Part shown: positions 8,322 through 17,356 of the stretch, in pieces
Position numbering within the stretch: the stretch's first letter is position 1
How the letters are laid out: every line of letters begins with the position of its first letter
NCBI GenBank assembly: GCA_034422115.1
Contig: DAOUJW010000022.1
Span: 62,001 to 126,000 of the forward strand
Source of the DNA: DAOUJW01 sp034422115
GTDB lineage: Bacteria > Chloroflexota > Dehalococcoidia > Lucifugimonadales > UBA2985
Length of the DNA stretch: 64,000 nt
Direction: 5' to 3'
Notes under the pieces: model-generated
The model's database searches: none
Seen by the model: only the letters and a program-made list of their open reading frames with translations
What the model was told of the DNA's origin: nothing
Translations under genes and position numbers: made by a program

Positions 8322-8531
8322 TAGGTTTACTTCAATCTGCGCTTGGCGGGGGAAATAAGACGTTTGTGGGCAGACACTAGAACACGATGGCTAGTGCAGC
8401 GTTGGCAGTTGAGTTGAACTTCTCTATTCCCAGTTACAGTACTTGCAAAAACACTATAAGCGAGCTAGGGGCTTCCTTCTCCTAATTGCCAACCTAAACA
8501 GCGCACCACTTGATGAATCGGATGCACCAAG

Positions 8532-9059
8532 TCAATTCTCTTCTCCTCTATCCTTTCGCCCAATGGTATACACCACATTTCGAGAAATCAGTTCGAATGA
8601 GGCAATAAGCGGCTCGAGGTCAATTTGCGGCGGCCCGTGTTGGTAGCAGATAGCCACGAGCCCCTTACACTGATAATCATCTAGTTCCATTATCTTCAGC
8701 GCGTCACCCATCAGACTTACGTTCCCTCTATACGGGTGTAGAAGATTCTGACTCCAATCTTCAGCTTCGTTGCCATTGTCGCCAAAAGGACGGACAATCT
8801 TGAACTCTATGGCCCACGAATCCAAACCTGATTGTTGCTCCGGAGATCTTATGGACATGTCGGGGGTCATGTGGGTCTTAGCAACCACGCTTTCACCAGA
8901 AACCCCTCGCCCGGTTAGTCGCTCCGCCACTTGTCTGACCAGTTGACTCTCGCGGAAGGGTCCTATGCCAGGTCTATATCTACTCTGATCAATAGGGCAC
9001 TCTGCGTCAAAGTCCTTCAATATGTCCGCGATGCTTCTAGTAATGTCGTCAAACTTCAC
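8532..9059 (-). CDS. putative PD-(D/E)XK nuclease-like protein of unknown role
   Basis: I do not recognise the family. The 175-residue product has a motif set compatible with the restriction-endonuclease fold: an early acidic helix, PDMSI near residue 85, and WAIEFKIV about 15 residues later (the E-x-K of PD-(D/E)XK). Polar segments follow with no membrane span. The GTG start at 9059 is preferred over an upstream GTG (9107) because AGGGAGGCGACC precedes it. The coding region is less GC-rich than its neighbours, which suggests acquisition. No methyltransferase partner is adjacent, so calling it a restriction enzyme would be unsupported. Confidence 0.5.
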   Translation of the reverse strand: MKFDDITRSIADILKDFDAECPIDQSRYRPGIGPFRESQLVRQVAERLTGRGVSGESVVAKTHMTPDMSIRSPEQQSGLDSWAIEFKIVRPFGDNGNEAEDWSQNLLHPYRGNVSLMGDALKIMELDDYQCKGLVAICYQHGPPQIDLEPLIASFELISRNVVYTIGRKDRGEEN

Positions 9060-9439
9060 AGGTCGCCTCCCTCTTGTCACATTCCCAATAACCGAGTTCG
9101 GAGCCACTAAACTAAAGTAGACCTCTGCATTTATCGCACACCGCAGCGTTGGTGGTCAAGTTGCATCCTTCATTGGACTGTTGGCAACATTAAGTGGGCC
9201 GATTTTGCCAATAGACAGAACCATCTTTGACTTTGGCTAGGCGGGTTGTGAGCCTCGGGACCACCACCATGACCGAGAGTCCGAGACTCTCTTCAGGTGG
9301 GCCAACGTGTCCTGTACTGCAAACTTTTGGCTGGGAGTTCGCTTTATGCACTCCTGCAAATGGCTGGGGATGTGGTCCCTGCCAGCCTGGGGAATTGCCT
9401 CTTGACATGCAATCCTATGGTTGCGTATTATCTGTGTGT
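9060..9439. other. non-coding interval
   Basis: This 380-nt stretch separates the nuclease-like gene from the ArsR-type regulator. I see no convincing gene, repeat or hairpin; upstream extension of the regulator frame lacks a ribosome site and family similarity. It presumably holds the divergent promoters. Confidence 0.5.
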
Positions 9440-9712
9440 ATGCACACAGACCTAGTCTTCAATGCACTCGCGGACCCAACACGAAGGTTGATGCTGGACG
9501 AGCTCTCTGAGCGCAACGAGCAGACGCTCTACGAGCTCACAGCGCGCTTGATCATGCGGCATGAAGTCGCCATATCCCGACAGGCCCTGGCCAAGCACAT
9601 TGATCTCCTGGAAAAAGCAGGGCTCGTAAGCTCAGAGAAGCGTGGCAAGTATCGGATGCTTGTCTTCAACGATGAACCCCTCAGGGCTGTCATGGATCGA
9701 TGGCTCAAATGA
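9440..9712 (+). CDS. ArsR-family HTH transcriptional regulator
   Basis: 90 residues forming one winged helix: DLVFNALADPTRRLMLDELS, the recognition-helix region AISRQALAKHIDLLEKAGLVSSE, and the wing KRGKYRMLVFND. No metal-binding Cys cluster is visible, so it is the SdpR/AHSA1-linked rather than the metal-sensing type. It lies 27 nt upstream of a VOC gene and probably forms a two-gene operon with it. The chosen ATG is internal to a longer frame whose 5' part has no family resemblance. Confidence 0.85.
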   Translation: MHTDLVFNALADPTRRLMLDELSERNEQTLYELTARLIMRHEVAISRQALAKHIDLLEKAGLVSSEKRGKYRMLVFNDEPLRAVMDRWLK

Positions 9713-9739
9713 CACTATGAGAAGAAAAGGAGGCCAGAT

Positions 9740-10123
9740 ATGCGAATTACACTCACCGGCGTTTTCGTAAGTGACCAGGACGAGGCTCTGAGGTTCTACA
9801 CCGAGACCCTCGGCTTTGTGAAGAAGCATGACGTCCCTGTGGGGGAATTCAAGTGGCTTACCGTCGTCTCGCCCGATGACCCGGATGGGACCGAGCTTCT
9901 GCTTGAACCAAATGAAAACCCGGTAGCACAAGAATATCAGAAAGGGCTATTTGACCAAGGCATCCCAGCGGCGTCCTTTAGCGTTATGGACATCCGTGCA
10001 GAGTATGAGAAACTGAGGTCACTGGGCGTAGCTTTTACTATGGAGCCAACAGAATTGGCCAACGTCACTATTGCAGTCTTTGACGACACCTGCGGCAACC
10101 TGATCCAGATAATGCAGACGTAA
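9740..10123 (+). CDS. VOC superfamily protein (glyoxalase-like)
   Basis: 127 residues: ITLTGVFVSDQDEALRFYTETLGF, a middle strand WLTVVSPDDPDGTELLLEPN, and a second module with SFSVMDIRAEYEKLRSLGV and FDDTCGNLIQIMQT. This is the single-chain two-module VOC fold with an acidic residue at the expected metal site. A strong AAAGGAGG precedes the ATG. It is co-directional with the ArsR-type gene, a pairing often seen for small-molecule response modules. The substrate is unknown. Confidence 0.87.
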   Translation: MRITLTGVFVSDQDEALRFYTETLGFVKKHDVPVGEFKWLTVVSPDDPDGTELLLEPNENPVAQEYQKGLFDQGIPAASFSVMDIRAEYEKLRSLGVAFTMEPTELANVTIAVFDDTCGNLIQIMQT

Positions 10124-10418
10124 CTACGATCGACCAGACTGCCCTATTTGGGTCGCGGACGCAGCCTAGTCTGTCAGGCACTTGGTGGGCCAGGGCTGAC
10201 TGAAAGCAGTACCACGTTTGAGTTGGTGGTGGCTCTTTGAACCAAGCTACTTGAGGAATCCCTTCCAGCCTGAAGACAGGAAGATTCCACAGGCGAGAGA
10301 TGACTCTCTCATCAGCACCGGCCGAGGTTCACTCAGTAGGTAGGGCAATATTCGTCAGGCATTACCCCGACCAAGCGCTATAACACTGCCGTACGAATTC
10401 AGCATGATTACTTACTTA

Positions 10419-11666
10419 CTACCCTGTGCCGTACCTTTCGTCAAACGCCCGCATAGCCTCGCGGAAGCATTCAATTGGTGGGCGTGAGATTCCTCCGCCA
10501 ATGATGGGATGTCCAAGCTCTTTGTGCGCTATTGCCGTGTCCACCACTGGGAGAACACCCGTCTGAACCACTTTCCGGATATCTATCCCCAGCGCCGGGC
10601 CTCTGTTGCCAAGGGCCGGTATCGGGAACTCCGGACTCTCGCCCACGGTGATATCGTACATGGACTGGGTGTAGCTAATAGCCTCCTCAAGGGTCCCACC
10701 GACCAGGTTGAGAATCGCCGGGGCGCTGGCCAGCAGAAACCCGCCCAACCCCACCGTCTCGATGATTGCGGAGTCGCCCATATCCCGGCCGGCGTCACTT
10801 GGGCCGTACCCGGGCAGAAAGATCCCGTCTAGCGCCTTCGCGGCAGCGACAAACCACTCAGAGTCCAGGCCGCTGACCTGTATGCCGACCTGATAACCGT
10901 TCCTCGACATTACCGTCACCACCGTGGAGTACGGAATCCCATTCGCAGCGTCTGTCGCGGCCTTGCAGGAAGCCATCACAAGCCCCATGTACGACAACTC
11001 GTGGCTGGAGAAGAATTCCAACGTGCTGAGCAGGTCGTCCTGGGAAACTCCCGCCTTTATCATGGGAGGAACAATTGCATTCGCAAACATAGAGGTCGCT
11101 GCAGTGGTTCGGTTGTGCAGCTCATCGCCCATCTGCAGCGCCTTTGTCGTCAACGGCTTCAGTTCCAGACCGCCCATTTGCCTGACGCCCCTGGCGATTG
11201 AGGGCGCCCATATCTCTCTCCACATGCACAGCTCGTTGATGGCCTTCTCATCGAACGCGCCGAACTGCTGCCTGTCCTCCACAAGCCGGCAGTAGGCCCT
11301 GTTCCCAAAGGCCCGGTTCTCCACGACATAGACAGGCAGTGACTTGGAGATGGTGCCTGCCATGGGGCCGACTGCTGAATGTTGGTGATTGCAATCGAGA
11401 GCGATTTCTCCGGTGCTCAGCTGCCGTTCAGCCTCCTCCCTGGAGGAGGCCCAGCCTTCGAACAGGGCCATCGCAATGCAGGCGCCCTTCTGGGCTCCGC
11501 TCATGTGATCCCAGTCAACCGGAGGTCCAGAGTGCAGTACCATCCGGTCGGTCAGCCCGGGCACAACGTCACCTGCAGGGCAAACGTCAACCAGGACCGG
11601 GTCCGCCCGGTTGATCCGGTCAACCGCTTCGCGGTTTGCCTGTTCTATCCTGTCTTGCACAGTCAT
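10419..11666 (-). CDS. DUF1116 (YlbE/AllG-like) protein
   Basis: 415 residues matching the DUF1116 family. Landmarks are the N-terminal VDVCPAGDVVPGLTDRMVLHSGPP, the central GQCNHQHSAVGPMAGTIS-type segment and the C-terminal GNRGPALGIDIRKVVQTGVLPVVDTAIAHKE. In Escherichia coli the relative AllG is one subunit of an oxamate carbamoyltransferase that works with FdrA/AllF and AllH in allantoin nitrogen use. No AllF or AllH homologue is in this window. It is the last gene of a seven-gene operon with an ABC importer, an isochorismatase-fold hydrolase and an amidase, so a role in carbamoyl or ureido-nitrogen breakdown is inferred. Confidence 0.8.
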   Translation of the reverse strand: MTVQDRIEQANREAVDRINRADPVLVDVCPAGDVVPGLTDRMVLHSGPPVDWDHMSGAQKGACIAMALFEGWASSREEAERQLSTGEIALDCNHQHSAVGPMAGTISKSLPVYVVENRAFGNRAYCRLVEDRQQFGAFDEKAINELCMWREIWAPSIARGVRQMGGLELKPLTTKALQMGDELHNRTTAATSMFANAIVPPMIKAGVSQDDLLSTLEFFSSHELSYMGLVMASCKAATDAANGIPYSTVVTVMSRNGYQVGIQVSGLDSEWFVAAAKALDGIFLPGYGPSDAGRDMGDSAIIETVGLGGFLLASAPAILNLVGGTLEEAISYTQSMYDITVGESPEFPIPALGNRGPALGIDIRKVVQTGVLPVVDTAIAHKELGHPIIGGGISRPPIECFREAMRAFDERYGTG

Positions 11667-11693
11667 TCCACCGTACCTCCAGTCCTCAGAATC

Positions 11694-13199
11694 CTATGAA
11701 CCGTCACTCCGGGACTCAAGGGCGGACGCAAGGGCAAACAGAATGCCGTCGTCGAAGGGCGAGGCCACAAACTGGGCGCCAACCGGCAGTCCCCCCGGCG
11801 TAAGGCCGCTGGGCACCGACATCGCAGGCACTCCAATGAAGCTCCAGGGAATGCAGTTAGTGGAGAGGATAATCAGGTAGGAGTCCGCCTCTTCCAGCTT
11901 TGGAGCCGCGACCTTGGTGGTGGGCATGATGAGAGCGTCAAACCCCGCCAGGTGCGAAAGCATTCGCTCCTGAAACTCGGAGCGGAAGCGTTGCGCGTTA
12001 ATGTAGTCCATGGCCCTGACCCTGGACGCCTCATCCAACTGCTCGAAGACCGGTCGAGTGTACTGAGACCCTGCATCCGAGAATGAGCGATGGTAGGCGG
12101 CGGCCTCACTCCGACTGACGATGAGACCGAGAGACGTTGCCAGGCGATAGTCCTCTGCCGACGGCGTCTCGGTTTCGGTCACCTCCACTCCCAACGAGGT
12201 CAGCGCTTCTACGGTCTTGCTGAAGGCCGCAAGAACGTCGGGGTCGACGTCATTCAGGCCGTTGACCGCCAGACCCACTCGCAGCCCGCGTACGTCCCGG
12301 TGCAGATAGTCCGTGTAGTCGTCACTGGGCCGGTCCAGGGAAGCGGGGTCCCTGGGGTCAACGCCCTGGAGCGCGTTCATCATGTGCGCAACGTCCTGGG
12401 CGGTCTTCCCCTGCAGGCCGGCGTGGTCCATGCTCCAGGAAAGCGTTACTATGCCGTCCGTGGACACCAGCCCGAAGGTCGGCTTGTAACCCACTATGCC
12501 ACACAGCGCCGCCGGGACGCGAATCGACGCCCTTGTATCGGAGCCAAGGCTCAGCATGCTCATCCCGGTTGCAATGGATATGGCGGAGCCGCCGCTGGAA
12601 CCGCCGGGGTCTCTGGTTGTATCCCAAGGGTTGCGGCTCTGGGAGGTTGTCACGCCCAGAGCGAATTCGTGTGTATGCACCTTGCCCATCACAATTGCCC
12701 CGGCCTCCTTGAGCAGCCGAACCGGAGTGCCGTCATCCTCCGGCATGTATCCCGCAAGGACCTTTGAGCTGGCCGTTGTGGGCATTCCCTTCACGTGCAC
12801 AATGTCCTTGATGGAAACCGGGATGCCGTGCAAGGGCCCACGCAGGTTTCCCCTCTCCCGCTCACGGTCAAGGGAGCCTGCCTGCTCCAGCAATTCCTCG
12901 GAAGGGGCTACGTGGACAAAGGCGTTGAGCTCCTTGTCCCTGGACTCAATTGCAGCCAGCGCCTCCTGGACCAGCTCCGACGCAGAGGTTGTACCCCTTG
13001 CCATGCGCTCCGCGGCTTCGGCCAGCGTCCCCTCTTGGGCAGGACCTGGCGTAACTCCAGGCAGGGCCCGAACGTCACGGCGGTTCGCGTCCTCATTCCT
13101 CGCCAGGGAGTAGATGAAGGCAGGTCTTCGCGAGAGGCCATCGACCTGATAGGCCTGAAGATCGGCCAGCGCGGCTTGAAAGTCGTCTCGTGCGGACAT
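11694..13199 (-). CDS. amidase (amidase-signature family)
   Basis: 501 residues with the amidase-signature catalytic triad. The lysine lies in PVSIKDIVHVKGMPTTASSK, and the Gly/Ser-rich block TRDPGGSSGGSAISIATGM carries the cis-Ser and nucleophilic Ser. The N-terminal ~60 residues and the C-terminal ALIMPTTKVAAPKLEE region are also typical. Such enzymes hydrolyse amides, and relatives act on allophanate, biuret or indoleacetamide; substrate cannot be read from sequence. It sits 10 nt after the isochorismatase-type hydrolase gene and 27 nt before the DUF1116 gene, consistent with sequential hydrolysis of one imported nitrogen compound. Confidence 0.88.
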   Translation of the reverse strand: MSARDDFQAALADLQAYQVDGLSRRPAFIYSLARNEDANRRDVRALPGVTPGPAQEGTLAEAAERMARGTTSASELVQEALAAIESRDKELNAFVHVAPSEELLEQAGSLDRERERGNLRGPLHGIPVSIKDIVHVKGMPTTASSKVLAGYMPEDDGTPVRLLKEAGAIVMGKVHTHEFALGVTTSQSRNPWDTTRDPGGSSGGSAISIATGMSMLSLGSDTRASIRVPAALCGIVGYKPTFGLVSTDGIVTLSWSMDHAGLQGKTAQDVAHMMNALQGVDPRDPASLDRPSDDYTDYLHRDVRGLRVGLAVNGLNDVDPDVLAAFSKTVEALTSLGVEVTETETPSAEDYRLATSLGLIVSRSEAAAYHRSFSDAGSQYTRPVFEQLDEASRVRAMDYINAQRFRSEFQERMLSHLAGFDALIMPTTKVAAPKLEEADSYLIILSTNCIPWSFIGVPAMSVPSGLTPGGLPVGAQFVASPFDDGILFALASALESRSDGS

Positions 13200-13209
13200 C
13201 AGATGCTCC

Positions 13210-13902
13210 CTACGTCGTTTTGCCCAGGGCAGCCAGGAACTGCCCGGATTCAGCTACCGCGCCAAAGACCCCACCCTGCATCTTGATCATCTTCAGCGCC
13301 GATTCATAGTTCCCTTCGTCGGTAGCGCCGGTACAATCGGAGAGAAGGAGACACTCGTAGCCGCGGTCGTTCCCCTCCCGCATTGTGGTGTGGACGCAGA
13401 CGTCTGTGGTGATTCCCGTCAGCACCAGGTGGGTAATGCCGCGATTCCGCAGCACCAGATCCAGGTCCGTGGCGGTGAATGCGCCCTTTGTGGGCTTGTC
13501 GATAACCATCTCTCCTTCCGCAGGGGCAAGTTCTTCGATAATCTCCCAGCCCTCTTCTCCCCGAATCAGGATCCGTCCACACGGGCCCGGGTCGCCAATA
13601 CCTGCGCCAATCTGCTTCGACCGCCAGAGCTTGTTGGGCGGGCAGTCGGACAGGTCCGGCTTGTGGCCCTCCCGAGTGTGGATTATGGTGAAGCCCTGTG
13701 TTGCGCGGCAGGCCTCAAGCACTTTCCGGGTTGGAGCAACGCCGCGACGGGTGGCGTTTATGTCGTAGCCCATGGTGTCAACGTATCCGCCGGGGCCGCA
13801 AAAGTCGTGCTGCCAGTCAATGAGCAGCAGCGCCGTCTTTGCCGGGTTGATGTTTCCGTCATACGGCCAGAGGTAGGGATCAGAGCCAATTACCTGCGCC
13901 AT
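13210..13902 (-). CDS. isochorismatase-fold cysteine amidohydrolase, biuret-hydrolase-like
   Basis: 230 residues with the cysteine-hydrolase triad: Asp in TALLLIDWQHDF, Lys in MVIDKPTKGAFTATDL, and the nucleophilic Cys in LTGITTDVCVHTTMREGNDRGYE. The pattern around the Cys and the N-terminal YLWPYDG segment resemble biuret amidohydrolase, N-carbamoyl and ureidoacrylate hydrolases, which release ammonia or carbamate. It is placed directly after the transporter binding-protein gene and before the amidase, so the imported compound is probably its substrate. The exact substrate is inference. Confidence 0.85.
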   Translation of the reverse strand: MAQVIGSDPYLWPYDGNINPAKTALLLIDWQHDFCGPGGYVDTMGYDINATRRGVAPTRKVLEACRATQGFTIIHTREGHKPDLSDCPPNKLWRSKQIGAGIGDPGPCGRILIRGEEGWEIIEELAPAEGEMVIDKPTKGAFTATDLDLVLRNRGITHLVLTGITTDVCVHTTMREGNDRGYECLLLSDCTGATDEGNYESALKMIKMQGGVFGAVAESGQFLAALGKTT

Positions 13903-13982
13903 AGGCGCCCTCCTTCGTCGGCAATTCGCCGTGCCAGCCCTGAATGAAGGACTGACACGGCGAGCGCCCTAAGATTCACCTG

Positions 13983-15287
13983 CTAATTTGTGCTTCCTGA
14001 GACTCCCTCGACGAGCCAGTCGATGGTCTGCAGCTCTGCGTCGGGGGGCGACTCCCCGTCGGCAATGCGCACAGCGCCGCTCTGGTCGGCTATCGGTCCA
14101 AGGAACGGCTGTATGCTTCCGTCCCGCAGACCCTCTACGGTGGCCAGCACCTCCTCCTGGACCTCCATGGGGACGTTTGCGCCAAAGGGCGCCAGCTTGA
14201 CGAACCCCTCTTCAAGGCCGCCGAAGAAGACGTTGGTCTTGTAGGTGCCATTCTTGATCTCGGTCACCAGCTCGGTGTAGACCGGGCCCCAGTTCCAGAC
14301 TGCGCCGGACAGCCACCCGTTCGGCGCTGCCGGGCTGGCATCCTGGTGGTAGCCTGTAACGTGGATGTTGGCGCGCTCCGCCGCCGTGGTGATGGTGCCC
14401 GTGCAATCCTGGTGCTGGGTGATCACGTCCACCCCGGCGTCCAGCATCGTCTGGGCGGCCGCGGCCTGCTTGGCCGGGTCACACCAGTCGCCAAGCAGCA
14501 CGAAGGTTGTGCTGACGTCCGGGTTCACGGACGCGGCGCCCAGGTGGAACGCATTTACGTTCAGCAGCGTCTGAGGGATGGGGAAGGCAGCAACGAAGCC
14601 AAGCTCGTTGGTCTTGGTGGTGCGCCCTGCAGCTTGTCCCATAGCGTACTCCAGCTGCCAGATGTTGCCGAAATATGCCCCGTAGTTGGGCGTGCTCTCC
14701 AGGTCACCCTGGTGCAGGAAGATGATCCCGGGATGCTGCTTCGCAAGCTCCTTGGTCGCATCCGAGTACCCGAAGCTGGTGGCGAATATCACCTTGGCTC
14801 CCTGCTGAATCATCCCTTCCATGACCGACTTCACCTGTGCAGTCTCCGGGATGTTCTCAGCGTAGAGAATCTCCACGTCCGGGTGCTGCTTGAGAAGGTA
14901 CTGGCTACCCTCGTAGGCGGCCTGGTTGTATCCCAGGTCCTGCTGGGAACCGACAAAGATGAAACCGATCTTCAGCTTCTCTCCGTCATCCAGGGGCTTG
15001 GCGGCGTCTGCATACTCAGATGCGGCCTGGTTCGTGCTGGTGTCGATGGAGTTCTCGAACACCTTGGCGAACGCAGCGGGCGAGCCTCCGCCCAGGTCGT
15101 CGGCGGTGGGAACATAGGCAGCTTTAGTCATCATGGCGACCGGCGTGGACGTGGCGGCTGGGGCGGCTGTTGGGGCAGACGTGGGTGTGGCGGTGGGAGC
15201 TTCCTCTCCGCACGCAATAGCCAGCGCCATGACTGAAATCATCGCTACCAGAAGCATGGGAACCTTGGTTTTGAGTTTGCGGTACAA
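13983..15287 (-). CDS. BMP-family ABC transporter substrate-binding lipoprotein
   Basis: 434 residues. Signal peptide with lipobox ALAIAC (Cys ~24), then a Thr/Pro/Ala linker, then the BMP (PnrA/Med-like) periplasmic-binding fold: KIGFIFVGSQQDLGYNQAAYEG, KVIFATSFGYSDATKELAKQ, YGAYFGNIWQLEYAMGQAAG and DVITQHQDCTGT. BMP proteins bind nucleosides or related heterocycles. The TTG start is chosen because AGGAGG precedes it by 7 nt and it gives a clean lipoprotein signal; in-frame extension upstream encodes no signal. It heads the three downstream hydrolase genes and follows the permeases and ATPase of the same operon. Confidence 0.87.
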   Translation of the reverse strand: MYRKLKTKVPMLLVAMISVMALAIACGEEAPTATPTSAPTAAPAATSTPVAMMTKAAYVPTADDLGGGSPAAFAKVFENSIDTSTNQAASEYADAAKPLDDGEKLKIGFIFVGSQQDLGYNQAAYEGSQYLLKQHPDVEILYAENIPETAQVKSVMEGMIQQGAKVIFATSFGYSDATKELAKQHPGIIFLHQGDLESTPNYGAYFGNIWQLEYAMGQAAGRTTKTNELGFVAAFPIPQTLLNVNAFHLGAASVNPDVSTTFVLLGDWCDPAKQAAAAQTMLDAGVDVITQHQDCTGTITTAAERANIHVTGYHQDASPAAPNGWLSGAVWNWGPVYTELVTEIKNGTYKTNVFFGGLEEGFVKLAPFGANVPMEVQEEVLATVEGLRDGSIQPFLGPIADQSGAVRIADGESPPDAELQTIDWLVEGVSGSTN

Positions 15288-15364
15288 GCTGAATCCTCCT
15301 AACGTCAGATGATTTTCAGAACTTTTCTCGTCGGTGAGCAACTTCAACAGGATACGATATCGAA

Positions 15365-16288
15365 TCACCCTCCTTCCTTCAGAACGCGTTTGAGACCCTC
15401 CGGCATGGCTCTGAAGGTCGCGCCGGTCCAGATAGCCAGCACGACCAGGGTTGTTATGTAGGGCAACATCTGGAGATAGAACGGCGACACCGGCGCATCG
15501 ACGGTCTGCAGCTGCAACTCCAGGCCAATGGCCGCGCCGAAGAGGAGCGATCCGGCCATCGCCCTGAGCGGCGTCCACATCCCGAATATAACCAGAGCCA
15601 CGGCGATGAATCCCCTTCCGGCCGTCATCCCCTCAGACCAGGACTGGGTGAAGGCCAGGGAAAGCTGCGCGCCTCCTATGCCGGCCAGGATTCCGCCAAT
15701 CGCAATGGCCCCATACTGCACCACAGCGGCGTTACGCCCGGCCGCATAGGCCACCTCCACGCTCTCTCCCACCGCCCTCAGGCTCAGACCCCAGCGCGAC
15801 CGGAAGAGCACGAACCACAGCGTAGGCCCCAGGGCATAGGCGATGTAGGCAAGTATGTCCTGATGAAAGAGCGCCTCGCCAAGGATGGGAACGCCGGACA
15901 GGACTGGAATGGCTATCGGGTCCAGCCCTGCTATGCTGACTCCAACGTACGACCGTCCGGCCCATGACGTAATCCCGATTCCGAGCATGGTGATGGCCAG
16001 CCCCGTTGCCAGCTGATTTGCCCTGCGAGTGATAACCATAAACGCGAAAAACAGGCTCAGAGCGCCGCCCGCCAACCCTCCGGCCAGCACCCCGATGGCC
16101 TCGCTCTGGGTCTCAGCCGCCGCGATGAAGGCAAAGCAGGCGCCCATGAGCATTGCTCCCTCAACCCCAAGGTTGATCTTGCCGGACCGCTCGGTGATGA
16201 CCTCTCCGTAAGTGGCGTACATGACCGAGATTCCCGGACCAACGGCGCCGGTGAGCACTCCCTTGATGACCAACCAAAACGTGGTCAC
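15365..16288 (-). CDS. ABC transporter permease, BMP-type importer (second permease)
   Basis: 307 residues, about eight to nine hydrophobic segments, of the BPD_transp_2 family (YufQ/RbsC-like). Typical motifs are TYGEVITERSGKINLGVEGAMLMGA near the N-terminus and GRGFIAVALVIFGMWTPLRAMAGSLLFG in the C-terminal half. It forms the translocation channel with the permease encoded just upstream, whose stop it overlaps by 4 nt. The 77-nt gap to the binding-protein gene contains only that gene's ribosome site. Confidence 0.88.
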   Translation of the reverse strand: MTTFWLVIKGVLTGAVGPGISVMYATYGEVITERSGKINLGVEGAMLMGACFAFIAAAETQSEAIGVLAGGLAGGALSLFFAFMVITRRANQLATGLAITMLGIGITSWAGRSYVGVSIAGLDPIAIPVLSGVPILGEALFHQDILAYIAYALGPTLWFVLFRSRWGLSLRAVGESVEVAYAAGRNAAVVQYGAIAIGGILAGIGGAQLSLAFTQSWSEGMTAGRGFIAVALVIFGMWTPLRAMAGSLLFGAAIGLELQLQTVDAPVSPFYLQMLPYITTLVVLAIWTGATFRAMPEGLKRVLKEGG

Positions 16289-17343
16289 TGCCTGGCCGCC
16301 GAGCGCTGACCGAACCCCAGGACCATGAACAGGATCAACGCGATGAGAATGTTAGACGCGCCGGACGGGACATCGGCGCTGAACTGAAGCAGGTCTCCAC
16401 CAACAACCACGAGCGCAAGAAGGAAACTTGAGCCGATCAGAGCGATGGGGTTGTGTCGAGCGAGCCAGCTTGCCAGGAATCCCAGGAATCCCAGGTTGTT
16501 GGAAATCTCGGGCCGAAGGTGATGCTGCACGCCGGAAACCTCAATCATGCCCGCGATGCCGGCTATGCCGCCGCCGACCAGCATGGCCAACATCAGGTAA
16601 CGGCCCACGGGGATGCCCCTTCTCTCCGCTGCGTCAGGGTTGCCGCCAATGGCCCGGATGTTGTACCCCCAGCGAGTCTTGGCGATCACGAAGTACAGAA
16701 CAACGACGGCAATGGCAGGCAGAACAAATCCCCAGTGGAACCGCGTGCCGCCGATTGCTGGCAGGATGGCGGTAGGGTCGAAGTTGGCGGTGTACGGGTA
16801 GCCGAACCCATCCGGGTTCTTCCAGGGGCCAAACACAAACACGTTGACGAGCAGTATGGCTACAAAGTTGAGCAGCAGCGTTGAAATGACCTCGTTAACG
16901 CCGCGCCAGTACCGGAGCAGGATAGCCACGCCGGCCCAAGCCCCTCCACCGATGAATCCAGCGAGAATCATGAAAGGAATTGTTACCACCCAGGGCCCGC
17001 CGGAAGCGAAGAGCGCCACGCCTGTCGCGAACCACGCTCCAATGTGAAGCTGGCCTTCGCCGCCCACGTTGATCAGGCCCACGCGGGCAGGAAGCGCCGT
17101 GGCAAGCCCCGCAAGCACGAAGGGGATCATCCTCACGCCTATCTCGCCCAGCCCTATCCTGCTCCCGAGGGTGCCGTCAAAGACCTTGCCATAGGCGTCC
17201 AGGGCGTCGCGGCCCATGACCGCCAGGAACAGGCCGAACAGGCCAATGGCAACAAGAACCAGGCCAATGTTGCGGGCCAGCGTGGGAAGGGCGCCCCCGC
17301 TGTTGAGCCACAGGACCGGTGACTGGAGGACAGGCTGTATCAT
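16285..17343 (-). CDS. ABC transporter permease, BMP-type importer (first permease)
   Basis: 352 residues with about eight to ten membrane spans, BPD_transp_2 family (YufP-like). Characteristic are GLINVGGEGQLHIGAWFATGVAL and RAIGGNPDAAERRGIPVGRYLMLAMLVGGG in the second half, the EAA-like cytoplasmic segment that contacts the ATPase. It is coupled by overlap to the second permease and starts 14 nt after the ATPase gene. Confidence 0.88.
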   Translation of the reverse strand: MIQPVLQSPVLWLNSGGALPTLARNIGLVLVAIGLFGLFLAVMGRDALDAYGKVFDGTLGSRIGLGEIGVRMIPFVLAGLATALPARVGLINVGGEGQLHIGAWFATGVALFASGGPWVVTIPFMILAGFIGGGAWAGVAILLRYWRGVNEVISTLLLNFVAILLVNVFVFGPWKNPDGFGYPYTANFDPTAILPAIGGTRFHWGFVLPAIAVVVLYFVIAKTRWGYNIRAIGGNPDAAERRGIPVGRYLMLAMLVGGGIAGIAGMIEVSGVQHHLRPEISNNLGFLGFLASWLARHNPIALIGSSFLLALVVVGGDLLQFSADVPSGASNILIALILFMVLGFGQRSAARQ

Positions 17344-17356
17344 CTCAGTCGTAATC

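Noticed and set aside
14346..15236. 296-codon plus-strand frame
   Set aside because: Antisense of the BMP binding-protein gene, with composition typical of shadow frames in high-GC DNA.
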